A DNA stretch of 64,000 nt from Caulobacter endophyticus (GTDB lineage: Bacteria > Pseudomonadota > Alphaproteobacteria > Caulobacterales > Caulobacteraceae): assembly GCF_029543245.1 (NCBI RefSeq), contig NZ_JARQWV010000001.1, forward strand, positions 62,001 through 126,000, given 5' to 3'. The notes under the pieces are model-generated. The model saw nothing but the letters and a program-made list of their open reading frames with translations. It did no database searches and was not told where the DNA came from. The translations under genes were made by a program, and so were the position numbers. Each line of letters begins with the position of its first letter. Positions within the stretch are counted from its first letter, which is position 1. Positions 27,966-36,124 of this stretch are shown one piece after another.

Positions 27966-28309
27966 CAGGCGGCTCCCGGCAGGCCGACGTGCAGCAGGCC
28001 GCCTTCCAGCTTCACCGGGAAGGTGCGCACGGCCACCGAGCACGGCGCGCCGACGGCGGCGCCGGTCTTGACGTTGAACGTGCCCTGGTGGAGCGGGCAC
28101 TCGATCAGCTCGCCGTCGAGGAAGCCGTCGGCGAGGCTGGCCGCGCCGTGGGTGCAGAGGTCGGCGGTGGCGTAGTACTCGCCGTCGACGGCGTAGAGGG
28201 CCACTTTCAGGCCGCCCACATTGGCGGCGGCGACGCCGAACTCTTCCAGGTCGGACGGGGGAACGGCGGGCGCCCAGGTCAGCGCCGCGTTGTCGATGAC
28301 GTCGGTCAT
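27965..28309 (-). CDS. Rieske [2Fe-2S] ferredoxin of the ring hydroxylase
   Basis: Carries electrons from the reductase to the terminal oxygenase. The 114-residue protein has the Rieske ligands as DLCTHGAASLADG and IECPLHQGTFNVKTG. It corresponds to the NagAb-type ferredoxin of the naphthalene/salicylate system. Its start overlaps the small-subunit stop in ATGA, and its stop overlaps the dioxygenase start. Confidence 0.93.
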   Translation of the reverse strand: MTDVIDNAALTWAPAVPPSDLEEFGVAAANVGGLKVALYAVDGEYYATADLCTHGAASLADGFLDGELIECPLHQGTFNVKTGAAVGAPCSVAVRTFPVKLEGGLLHVGLPGAA

Positions 28310-28800
28310 ACGGGGTACACCAAGCTGTTGGGGAGCATTTCGGAGTCGAAGACCACCACGCGCTCGGCGAAGCGCAGGCGGCCTTCGTCGGCCACGATCA
28401 GGTCGTGGCAGACCGCCGACAGGACGATCTCCGAAGGCTTGTCGATCAGGGTCTGGACGAGCAGCAGGTTGTGGCGCGTGCGCACCCCGCCGTTCTCCTC
28501 TCCGACGATCCGGGGAGCCGTCGGGAAGCGGCGGTAGTAGCGCGGCGCATACATCTGGGTGCGGGTCAGGCCCGTCACCCGGTCCTTCAGCATGCCGCGG
28601 CTTTCGGCCTGCATGGTGCTGAGGGTGTAGCCGGCCTCGAAGTTCTCGCGCGGGATCACCCGATAGAGGCAGTCCTGTGTGAAGAACTCGGGCCAGTCGT
28701 GCAGCCGCACCTCGTCCAGGGTTGCGTAGTAGTCGTCATAGAGGTCGCGGATCGCATCACGCGTGATCGCGGCCGGACGGCCGATCAGGGTCGTGCTCAC
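28306..28800 (-). CDS. nagH: Salicylate 5-hydroxylase small (beta) subunit
   Basis: The 164-residue beta subunit of a Rieske non-heme oxygenase, a snoaL-like cone fold with no metal site. Family features: IRDLYDDYYATLDEVRLHDWPEFF, CLYRVIPRENFEAGY, RTQMYAPRYYRRFPTAPRI and TRHNLLLVQTLID. It begins with GTG at 28800, overlapping the large-subunit stop in GTGA. Confidence 0.88.
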   Translation of the reverse strand: MSTTLIGRPAAITRDAIRDLYDDYYATLDEVRLHDWPEFFTQDCLYRVIPRENFEAGYTLSTMQAESRGMLKDRVTGLTRTQMYAPRYYRRFPTAPRIVGEENGGVRTRHNLLLVQTLIDKPSEIVLSAVCHDLIVADEGRLRFAERVVVFDSEMLPNSLVYPV

Positions 28801-30038
28801 AGGCCCATCACCTTTCGCCAGTAGCGGTACATGCCGCGCACGGCCGTCTCGGTGACCTGGTGGTCGGTGCTCTCGATGGCCCGCCCGCCCATCTGCAGGA
28901 TCATGTGCGCGTCGGGAGACGGCGTGGCGCCCTGCTGGGTCATCTCCAGCACCTCGCCGTCGTCGGCCGAGACGAAGCCGGCCGGGCCGAAAAGGTTGGC
29001 CTGGCGCGTGCGGCGCAGGCGCATCTCCGGCGTGTCGTCGGCGTAGCACCAGTGGGTCCAGTGGAAGTCGAACCCGTCCGGCCCCTTGGGCACGATCTGC
29101 CGCGTGGTCAGCGAATTGACCTGCTGTTGCAGGATCACGCTGGGGAAGATGGTGATCATCCCCACGGTCTCTTCGCCCGGGAACTCCTGCACCACGTCCA
29201 TGACGCGGGGATCCTCGAGCACCAGGTCGCCCTGGAAGTTGCGGATGTCGGCCATGGCCTCGGTCTTTTCCTGCTCGCCCTTGCGCGAGATCAGGATGCC
29301 GTGGCGGCCCTCGTCGTCGATATCGACCGCCGACTTCTGGTCGGCGCGGAACAGGCCGAAGGTGGCGAAGAACACGTGCAGCAGGCCCGCGTGGTACGGG
29401 TCCTTGATGTTCTCCTGCATCTGCTTCCAGTTGGCCGGAATGTGCTGGCGGTTGTAGCCCAGTACCTCGAGCTTCCGGCCGTCATAGACGCGCGTGTAGT
29501 GCTTCCAGAACTTCTCGCCGAGATAGTCGCGGAAGGCCGGGGTCTCTTCGGAGAAGGTGGCCCACACGACGCCGTTGACTTCCTCGATGCGCAGCTTGGT
29601 CAGGCCGTTCTGCGCAAGATCGAAGTCGGCCGGCATGCCGCCCTGGCGCTTGACGCCCCGGCGGAACGGCACGCCCTGCAGGTCGCCGTTCAGCGCGTAC
29701 GACCACTGGTGATACGGGCAGATCAGTTCTTCGGAATGGCCGAAGCGCGCCTGGCAGAACTTCACGCCCTTGTGGGCGCAGCGGTTCTCGACGACCGAGA
29801 TCTCGTTCTCGGCGCTGCGCACCATGACGACCGGACGCTCGCCGAGGGTGGCGGTCTTCCAGTCGCCGACATTGGGGATTTCGCACTCCAGGCCGACGTA
29901 CAGCCAGTGCGGGCCGTACCAGATCTTGCGCAGTTCCTCGGCGTAGATCTCGGGGTCCGAATAGACCCAGTACGGAACGGCGGCGTCCGCATCGACGGGC
30001 CACAGGCGGCCTTCCGGGGGGCGAACGGGGATGGTCAT
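28797..30038 (-). CDS. nagG: Salicylate 5-hydroxylase large (alpha) subunit, Rieske oxygenase
   Basis: Terminal oxygenase that most likely hydroxylates salicylate to gentisate. The 413-residue protein has the Rieske centre as NRCAHKGVKFC and LICPYHQWSYALNG, and the mononuclear iron site as ENIKDPYHAGLLHVFFATFG. Overall pattern and length match NagG-type enzymes, and the adjacent gentisate-cleaving genes agree. A related hydroxybenzoate or aminobenzoate hydroxylase cannot be excluded. The ATG at 30038 is chosen because the conserved N terminus follows; open frame upstream runs into the promoter. Confidence 0.9.
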   Translation of the reverse strand: MTIPVRPPEGRLWPVDADAAVPYWVYSDPEIYAEELRKIWYGPHWLYVGLECEIPNVGDWKTATLGERPVVMVRSAENEISVVENRCAHKGVKFCQARFGHSEELICPYHQWSYALNGDLQGVPFRRGVKRQGGMPADFDLAQNGLTKLRIEEVNGVVWATFSEETPAFRDYLGEKFWKHYTRVYDGRKLEVLGYNRQHIPANWKQMQENIKDPYHAGLLHVFFATFGLFRADQKSAVDIDDEGRHGILISRKGEQEKTEAMADIRNFQGDLVLEDPRVMDVVQEFPGEETVGMITIFPSVILQQQVNSLTTRQIVPKGPDGFDFHWTHWCYADDTPEMRLRRTRQANLFGPAGFVSADDGEVLEMTQQGATPSPDAHMILQMGGRAIESTDHQVTETAVRGMYRYWRKVMGL

Positions 30039-30107
30039 GGGCAGCTCCCAGACGGTGATCGAACCGGCGATCTCATGTCGCCATTGACCCTCACCCTGTC
30101 GTGGGTT

Positions 30108-30121
30108 TTGATCCATGTCAA
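30108..30121. promoter_or_regulatory. FNR/FixK-like box in the divergent promoter
   Basis: TTGATCCATGTCAA fits the TTGA-N6-TCAA pattern of FNR/FixK regulators (one mismatch to TTGAT-N4-ATCAA). It may also form the -35 of the rightward reductase promoter (TTGATC, 18 bp, TATAAT-like TAATAT at 30132) and, read leftward, TTGACA for the oxygenase operon. Sequence seen; regulator inferred. Confidence 0.45.
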
Positions 30122-30126
30122 ATGCA

Positions 30127-30141
30127 TTGCATAATATGCAA
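30127..30141. promoter_or_regulatory. 15-bp perfect palindrome, candidate IclR operator
   Basis: TTGCATA-A-TATGCAA is a perfect odd palindrome in the 123-bp space between the divergent oxygenase and reductase genes. It overlaps the reductase -10 region (TAATAT). Size and symmetry suit IclR-family operators, and an IclR gene lies at the end of the divergent arm. Confidence 0.6.
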
Positions 30142-30161
30142 CGCGAGAGGAAGCACACGCC

Positions 30162-31352
30162 ATGGAACAACGCATCGTCGTAGTCGGCGCCGGACATGCC
30201 GGCGGAGCCGCCGCCATCACCTTGAGGGAATTGGGTTTTTCGGGATCGATCACGCTGGTCGGCGAGGAAGCCGAGCATCCGTACGAGCGGCCCAGCCTGT
30301 CCAAGGAGTACCTGTCGGGCAAGGACGCCGCCCCCGTCTACCTCGCCGAGGAATCCCGCTGGGCCGAGCTGGGCGTCGACCTGCGGCTAGGAGTCGCGGC
30401 CGCTTCGATCGACCGTGAAAGCCGCACCGTGATGCTCTCGGATGGAAGCGCCCTGCCCTATGACCAGCTGATCCTGGCCACCGGCGGCGCGCCCCGAGAG
30501 CTGCCCTTCCCGGCCCATCCCAGGATCTTCCCGCTGCGCACCACGGGCGACGCCAAGGCCATCGCGGCGGCGGCGAAGCCCGGCGGCCGCGCCGTGGTGA
30601 TCGGCGGCGGGGTGATCGGGCTGGAGACGGCCTCGACGCTTCAGGAGCTCGGCCTCACGGCCATCGTCATCGAGGCGGGAGAGCGCCTTCTAGGCCGTAA
30701 TGTGCCGGGCGACGCCGCCGGCTGGCTGGCCGCCGCCCACGCCCGGGTCGGGGTTGAGATTCGCCTCGGCCGTTCGGTGGCCGCCATCGAGCCGGGCGAC
30801 GAGGCGCTAATCCTGCGGCTCGACGACGGCGCGACGCTGGAGGCCGACCTCGTGGTCGTCGGCATCGGCATCGTGCCGCGCGCGGGCCTGGCCGAGGCCG
30901 CCGGCCTGCCGGTCGGCGCGGGCGTGCTGGTCGAAGAGACCTACCGCTCGATCGGCGACGAGCACGTCTACGCCATCGGGGACCTAGCCCTGCGCCGGTT
31001 CGGCGACGCGGCCGCGCCGCAGCGGATGGAGACCTGGGCCCACGCGCAAAGCTCGGCCCGAGCGGCGGCCCTGGCGATCCTGGGTCAACCGGCGGAAGCG
31101 GAACCCGCCCCGTGGTTCTGGACCGCCCAGTGCGGCCACAACCTTCAGATCCTGGGCGATCCGGCCGCCGGCGACACGGTGGTGGCGCGCGGCGAGGCCG
31201 TGAGGCTCTACCTGCGCGACGGGGTGCTGGTGGGGGCCGCGTGCCTGGACCAGCCGCGCGATTTCGCCTCGGCCCGCAGGCTGATCGGCAAGGTGCTGAA
31301 GGCGGACCTGGCGGGGGATCCTGGGACGGACCTGCGCAGGGCGGCGGCTTAG
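30162..31352 (+). CDS. Ferredoxin reductase of the ring hydroxylase (FAD, NAD-dependent)
   Basis: Transfers electrons from NADH to the Rieske ferredoxin. The 396-residue protein has an FAD-binding fold at the N terminus (IVVVGAGHAGGAAAITL), the NAD fold near residues 145-170 (AVVIGGGVIGLETASTL), the second FAD block HVYAIGDLALRRFG, and a reductase C-terminal domain with WFWTAQCGHNLQILGD. It belongs to the pyridine-nucleotide disulfide-oxidoreductase type rather than the NagAa plant-type. Divergent from the oxygenase genes, under the same control region. Confidence 0.92.
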   Translation: MEQRIVVVGAGHAGGAAAITLRELGFSGSITLVGEEAEHPYERPSLSKEYLSGKDAAPVYLAEESRWAELGVDLRLGVAAASIDRESRTVMLSDGSALPYDQLILATGGAPRELPFPAHPRIFPLRTTGDAKAIAAAAKPGGRAVVIGGGVIGLETASTLQELGLTAIVIEAGERLLGRNVPGDAAGWLAAAHARVGVEIRLGRSVAAIEPGDEALILRLDDGATLEADLVVVGIGIVPRAGLAEAAGLPVGAGVLVEETYRSIGDEHVYAIGDLALRRFGDAAAPQRMETWAHAQSSARAAALAILGQPAEAEPAPWFWTAQCGHNLQILGDPAAGDTVVARGEAVRLYLRDGVLVGAACLDQPRDFASARRLIGKVLKADLAGDPGTDLRRAAA

Positions 31353-31369
31353 GCCGCCTAACCCGCTTC

Positions 31370-31468
31370 CCGATCCTCGCGAGGGCGGGGAGCCAAGCCG
31401 CCTCGGGGACACCGCAGGGCCATAGCGACCCCCGCGGACTCGGCTTGGGTCCCCGCCTTCGCGGGGAA
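31370..31468. repeat. Dispersed palindromic element, two-armed copy
   Basis: Arms GCGAGGGCGGGGAGCCAAGC (from 31378) and its near complement CGGCTTGGGTCCCCGCCTTC (from 31441) face each other across about 40 bases. The right arm includes the same 25 bases found alone at 16555-16579. It occupies the space between the convergent reductase and IclR genes. Confidence 0.75.
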
Positions 31469-31482
31469 ACTCGGATTAGGGG

Positions 31483-32259
31483 TCAGACCGCCGGGCGGCG
31501 GCCGCCGATGGTGGTCGTCACCTGGTCGCAGACGGCGGCCAGGGCCTGGCGGACCTCGTCGTCGCGGTCGGGCACGAAGGCGTCGGTGGCCAGGACCGTG
31601 GCGGTGACGACAGCCTCGCCCTGCAGGTCGAAGATCGGCAGGGCCGTGGCCCGCAGCCCCGGGATCAGCGAGCCGCTGATGGCCGAGTAGCCGGTCTGGC
31701 GCACCCTTTGGCGCAAAGCCTCGACGTCGACGGGCGCGAGGCCGCGCTCGGCCTGCGTCTCGCGCTCGACCATGTGGCGGGTGTGGCTTTCGGGACGGAA
31801 GGCCAGGAACACGTGGCCCGTGGCCGACCGCAACAGCGGCAACGATGAGCCGACCATCAGCGAGGTGGCCACGGGCGGCGAGCCCATGGCCCAGCGCACG
31901 ACGATCGGGCCGCTCGGCCCCAAGGCGGCGATCTGCACCGTGCGGCCGGTCTCGCGCGAAAAGGCCGTGATGGCCTCGTCGGCCTCGCGGAAGGCGTCGA
32001 CCCGCGCCAGGGCGCCCAGACCCAGGCGCAGGGCGCCGGGGCCCAGATCGTAACGGCCGGTCGCCGCGTCCTGCCTGGCCATGCCCGAAGCGACCAGGCT
32101 GGCGAGATAACGGTGAGCCTGCGAGGCCGAAAGGTCCGAGGCCTGGGCGATCACGCCCAGGGCGGCCGGGCCGTCCAGCGTCGCCAGCACGTCCAGCACC
32201 CGCAGGCCGATGCCGACCGACTGGATGCCTGAACGCTGCTTGGAATCCTGGTCGGTCAC
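31483..32259 (-). CDS. IclR-family transcriptional regulator
   Basis: A 258-residue regulator: winged helix-turn-helix (IGLRVLDVLATLDGPAALG, then LSASQAHRYLASLVASGMA) over residues 14-65 and a ligand-binding IclR domain with ALGPSGPIVVRWAMG, LLRSATGHVFLAF and RQTGYSAISGSLIPG. Likely effector is salicylate, gentisate or a ring-cleavage product. It converges with the reductase gene and is the only regulator in the catabolic block, so it probably acts at the 30.1-kb divergent promoter. Confidence 0.9.
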   Translation of the reverse strand: MTDQDSKQRSGIQSVGIGLRVLDVLATLDGPAALGVIAQASDLSASQAHRYLASLVASGMARQDAATGRYDLGPGALRLGLGALARVDAFREADEAITAFSRETGRTVQIAALGPSGPIVVRWAMGSPPVATSLMVGSSLPLLRSATGHVFLAFRPESHTRHMVERETQAERGLAPVDVEALRQRVRQTGYSAISGSLIPGLRATALPIFDLQGEAVVTATVLATDAFVPDRDDEVRQALAAVCDQVTTTIGGRRPAV

Positions 32260-32372
32260 TGGCTGGGTCCTGCGCTGGGAAGCGATTGAACCCGATGATG
32301 AAACGCCGAGACCCCGACTCGCAAGGCGTCGGGGCCCCTTAGGTGTTCATAGATGCGAGACGCTCGCAGAAA

Positions 32373-33170
32373 CTACTTCGCCAGCGGGACCCGCATCGCC
32401 AGGACCTCGCGGCTGCGGCGGGTGATGCCGTAGAGCATGCCCTTGTCGCTTTCGTCCCAATCGATCGCCTGGCCCTCGGCCTCCATGCCGATGGTGTCGA
32501 GGTGGTCGAGCACCCCGCCGCCCATCGGCAGCTGCATGACATAGAGCTCAGGCAAATCGTGGCCGCTGAGATAGAGGCGGCCGTCCGGGCCCCAGCCGCC
32601 GCCGGAGATGCTCATCGGCTTGATCTTCTCCAGCACGCTGGCCGGCAAGGCCCAGGCCTCGAGCCGCCGCCACTGGTCGTCGAACTTCACCAGCGTGGTG
32701 TGGCGGTGGTCGCGCGGGGGCTCGCCGCCCTTGGCGTCGTAGTTGGCGAACATCGCCCACCAGGCGCCGTCATGACGATCGACCCAGGTGATCGAGCCCG
32801 TACCCAGGCCCAGGGAGATGCTGCGCTTGTGGGCCAGGGTCATCGGATCGAAGATCTCGACCGTGCTGACATGCGGCGTGGCGGGGAAGTTGGAGCTGGC
32901 GCAGACCAGCTCCCTGGCGATCACCGCGCACGAATTGATGTGCGGAAAGCGGGCCTTGTCGCCGGTCCACTCGGCGCGCTTCTCGCCGGTCTTCTTGTCG
33001 AAGCGGACGATGCGCCAGTTGCTGACCGAATAGACGTCGTTCGGTCCGGCGGCGGCGCCCTGGCTGGCGCCGGCGTCGTAGCGGCGGATTGTTTCGGCCT
33101 TGCGGGCCGGAGCGGAGGCCGCGGGAGCCTCGGCCTGCATGGCCAGGGCCGCGATGAGTTCCAGGATCAT
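32373..33170 (-). CDS. Secreted protein of unknown function, propeller-like
   Basis: A 265-residue protein, probably exported (short hydrophobic N terminus MILELIAALAMQAEAPAASA). Repeating segments such as YSVSNWRIVRFDKKTGEKRAEW, STVEIFDPMTLAHKRSISLG and SGGGWGPDGRLYLSGHDLPELYV look like blades of a beta-propeller. I do not recognise a named family or catalytic site. It starts 23 bases after the TonB-dependent receptor stop, so it is in the same operon and may handle the same ligand in the periplasm. Confidence 0.75.
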   Translation of the reverse strand: MILELIAALAMQAEAPAASAPARKAETIRRYDAGASQGAAAGPNDVYSVSNWRIVRFDKKTGEKRAEWTGDKARFPHINSCAVIARELVCASSNFPATPHVSTVEIFDPMTLAHKRSISLGLGTGSITWVDRHDGAWWAMFANYDAKGGEPPRDHRHTTLVKFDDQWRRLEAWALPASVLEKIKPMSISGGGWGPDGRLYLSGHDLPELYVMQLPMGGGVLDHLDTIGMEAEGQAIDWDESDKGMLYGITRRSREVLAMRVPLAK

Positions 33171-33193
33171 GATCGGTCTCCCTGCCCTCTATC

Positions 33194-35791
33194 CTAGAAG
33201 CTGACCGCCGCGCCGACCCAGTAGGTGCGGCCGTAATTGGCCCATTCCTGAAGGTAGCCGCGCCCCGGGCCGGTGACTTCCTGGCGGCCGGTGTTGGAGA
33301 GGTTCTGCCCCTCGACGAACACGGTGTAGTGGTCGGCGAAGCGCCAGGACAGGCTGGCGTCGAACACGTGGCGGCCCTTCCAGTACTGGTCGGAATTGGG
33401 GTTGGCGTCGTTGATCGTCTCCAGCTGGCCGCCGATGTAGTTGTGCGAGATCCGGGCCTCGAACGGGCCGCGCTGGTAGTAGATCGACTCGTTGGTGGTG
33501 ATCTCGGGCTGCTGGAACAGGCCCGTGACGCGCGGGCCGGCCGAGGTCAGGAACGTGAACTCGGTGTCCAGCCAGGTGATGTTGCCGTTGAAGCCGAAGC
33601 CGTCGAACGGCGCGGGCAGGAAGGTGAAGGCCTGCTGCACGGCGAACTCGACGCCGTTGATCTTGGCCGTCTCGGCGTTGCGCGGCGTGGAGACCAGCAC
33701 GGTTTCGGGGCCACGACCGACGTCCAGCGTCTCGGTCGAGCTCAGCGTGAAGATCTCGTTCTTGATGTCCTTGCTGAACACCGCCAGCGAGACCATGCCG
33801 TCGGTCGGATAGAACTCGACCGACAGGTCCAGGCCCTTGCTCTCGCGGGCCTTCAGACCGGGATTGCCGCGCGACAGGGTCGGCTGGCTGCCGTCGAAGT
33901 TCAGCGTCTCGGTGGCGGCCAGCGAGCCGTAGTCCGGGCGGCCGATGGTGTTGGTCCAGGCGGCGCGGACGATCCAGTTCTCGGCCGGCTTCCACTGCAC
34001 GTGAACGCTGGGCAGCCAGTTGTCGTAAGAGCCCTCGTTGCTGGTCGGGGTCAGCACGCCGCCGGTGTTGCGGATGGCGCTGGACGAGACCTTGGTGTGC
34101 TCGTAGCGCAGGCCGCCCAGCACGGTGACGTCGCCGAACGTGTAGCTGGCCTGGGCGTAGCCGGCGTAGATGTCCTCGTCGACGCCGTAGTTGCCGGTGG
34201 GCGCCGTGACCGTGGTGGTGAAGCGGTCGCGGTTGGCCTTGAAGAAGGCCATGGCCTCGGCCGCGCCGATGCGCGGGTTCAGACGGTAGCGGCCGGCGAT
34301 CAGTTGGTCGGGACCGGCGGTGTCGACCTCGGCCAGGGTGTAGGTGAAGCCCGTTCCGGCGCGATAGTTGACCTGGCTGCTGGTGAAGTCGCGCTTGGTC
34401 GAGCGCAGCACGCCGCCGACCTTGGCCTTCCAGGCGCCGTCGTCGTCGAAGGCCAGGTTGAAGCGGGCCTGGCTGGTCTTCTCGTCGGTCTTGGTCAGGG
34501 CGTCGCGGTGCTGTTGCAGCACATAGTTGGCCGGGTTGCGCATCGCCGCCTCGTTGGTCGAGGTGAAGATCGGGAACAGCGGGTTCGAGGTATCGTAGGT
34601 GAAGCCGTAGTTGGCGCCCTGGGCGTCGACGGTGCGGAACTCGACCGAGTGGTTGGGCACCTCAAGGCCCGCCTGCGAGTAGACGAGGTCGCCGTCGAGC
34701 TTCCACTGCGGGGCGAAGCTCCAGGCGAAGCCGGTGCGGGCCATGCCGATCTCGCGCTTGGTGATCGGCTGGTTCAGCTGGATGATGCCGCGGCCGCGGG
34801 CGAAGCTGCCGCTGGTGGCGGTCTGATTGGCGACGTTGCCCAGCGGCTCGATGCGGTACTCGATGCGCTCTTCGTCGTCCTCCATGCGCGAGAACAGCGC
34901 CGAGGCCTCCCAGCGGAAGTCGTCGGTGGGGCGGTACTCGACCTTGCCGTTCACGCCGCTGCGCTGCTTGGTGTTGTTGTACCAGAACAGGCGCAGCTGG
35001 GTCGGCACCTGGATGCCGTTGCCATTGGCGGCGCCCGACAGCACCGGCGCGCCGGCGGCGGTGTATTCGCGCACGCTGGGATCGGCGGCCTCGACCTGCG
35101 GGATGTCGTAGTCGAGCTGCTCGTGCGAGGCGCCGATGACCACGCCCCACTGGTCTTCCGAACCGAAGGTGCGGCCGGCGGCGAAGGCCAGACGGTAGGA
35201 CGGCTTGTCGTTGCGCACGTCGCCGTGACGCTCGTAGCTGCCGTAGGAGGCCATGCCGTTGAAGAACGGCCGGCCGGCGTCGAAGGCGCTGCGGGTGGTG
35301 ACGTTGATGACGCCGCCGATGGCGTTGCCGTCGTTCTCGGGCGTGACGGTCTTGATGACTTCCAGGCGGCCGGCCATCACCGAGGGCACGATGTCCATCG
35401 GCACGGTGCGGCCGCTCTCGTCGACCGAGGCCACCAGGGCGCCGTCGATGGTGGTGCGGTTGTAGGTCGAGCGCAGGCCGCGGATGACCGGGAAGCGCGG
35501 CTCGCCCTGGTCTTCCATCACCGAGATGCCGGGGATGCGGCGCAGGGCGGCGGCGGTGTTGTGGTCGGGCAGCTTGCCGATGTCGTCGGCCGAGACGACG
35601 TCCGACACCACGAAGGCGTCGCGCTTGACGGCGATGGCGGCGCGCTGGGCTTCGCGCTGGCCGGTGACGATCACCTCTTCGACGGCGCTGGGCGCCTCGT
35701 CCTCGGCGGCGTGGGCGATGAGTGGCGCCGACAGGGCGCTGGTGGCGAGCAGGCCGGCGATCAGGCGGCTGGCGGCGTACGGCTTGGACAT
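33194..35791 (-). CDS. TonB-dependent outer-membrane receptor
   Basis: An 865-residue receptor of the kind Caulobacter uses for carbohydrate or other nutrient uptake. Signal peptide (MSKPYAASRLIAGLLATSAL, cleavage after AHA), TonB-box-like EEVIVTG near residue 38, plug domain with VVSADDIGKLPDHNTAAALR, PGISVMEDQGEPRFPVIRG and DGNAIGGVINVTT, then the barrel ending in aromatic AVSF. No STN signalling domain is present. It is followed by the propeller-like protein. Ligand unknown. Confidence 0.93.
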   Translation of the reverse strand: MSKPYAASRLIAGLLATSALSAPLIAHAAEDEAPSAVEEVIVTGQREAQRAAIAVKRDAFVVSDVVSADDIGKLPDHNTAAALRRIPGISVMEDQGEPRFPVIRGLRSTYNRTTIDGALVASVDESGRTVPMDIVPSVMAGRLEVIKTVTPENDGNAIGGVINVTTRSAFDAGRPFFNGMASYGSYERHGDVRNDKPSYRLAFAAGRTFGSEDQWGVVIGASHEQLDYDIPQVEAADPSVREYTAAGAPVLSGAANGNGIQVPTQLRLFWYNNTKQRSGVNGKVEYRPTDDFRWEASALFSRMEDDEERIEYRIEPLGNVANQTATSGSFARGRGIIQLNQPITKREIGMARTGFAWSFAPQWKLDGDLVYSQAGLEVPNHSVEFRTVDAQGANYGFTYDTSNPLFPIFTSTNEAAMRNPANYVLQQHRDALTKTDEKTSQARFNLAFDDDGAWKAKVGGVLRSTKRDFTSSQVNYRAGTGFTYTLAEVDTAGPDQLIAGRYRLNPRIGAAEAMAFFKANRDRFTTTVTAPTGNYGVDEDIYAGYAQASYTFGDVTVLGGLRYEHTKVSSSAIRNTGGVLTPTSNEGSYDNWLPSVHVQWKPAENWIVRAAWTNTIGRPDYGSLAATETLNFDGSQPTLSRGNPGLKARESKGLDLSVEFYPTDGMVSLAVFSKDIKNEIFTLSSTETLDVGRGPETVLVSTPRNAETAKINGVEFAVQQAFTFLPAPFDGFGFNGNITWLDTEFTFLTSAGPRVTGLFQQPEITTNESIYYQRGPFEARISHNYIGGQLETINDANPNSDQYWKGRHVFDASLSWRFADHYTVFVEGQNLSNTGRQEVTGPGRGYLQEWANYGRTYWVGAAVSF

Positions 35792-36124
35792 CGGGACCCC
35801 TCTTGCAAACGCGAGGGGCGCTTAGGGCCACGCCATGACACGGGCGCTACATTTGGATGTCAGCCGGAAACACGAAAGACGACAATGCGGTGACGTCGCA
35901 CGCCTGGGCAGCCTGGAAACCGCTTTCCGTAAGGGTCACGCGCTGCTGGAGCGAGCGTGGCCCGGCGGCATCGGTCCCAGCCCATTTTTTGCCGGAAGAG
36001 AGCGCCGCCCGCCGAGCGCACAACCTATTCGCGGCTCCCCGCCCGTGACAGCCCGAGGCTGCACGGCGGGAATCACCACTCGGAGTGGTCTGGAGGACCG
36101 GCGCGGGCCGGCCCTCCGAAGGTC
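35792..36124. other. 333-bp intergenic region with no gene
   Basis: No convincing coding sequence on either strand. The right end (36075-36117) holds two hairpins downstream of the siderophore receptor; the rest must carry the leftward promoter of the receptor that starts at 35791. I could not identify a clear operator. Confidence 0.6.
36075..36117 (-). terminator. Possible terminator after the siderophore receptor
   Basis: Two adjacent hairpins: GGAGGACCGGC (36092-36102) with GCCGGCCCTCC (36107-36117), and ACCACT-CGG-AGTGGT (36075-36089). Read leftward they begin 7 bases after the receptor stop. No T tract follows, so activity is uncertain. Confidence 0.45.

Noticed and set aside
33329..35893. 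An 854-codon frame antisense to the TonB receptor
   Set aside because: Shadow frame rich in Gly/Ala/Val/Arg; the receptor on the other strand has signal peptide, plug and terminal aromatic residue.
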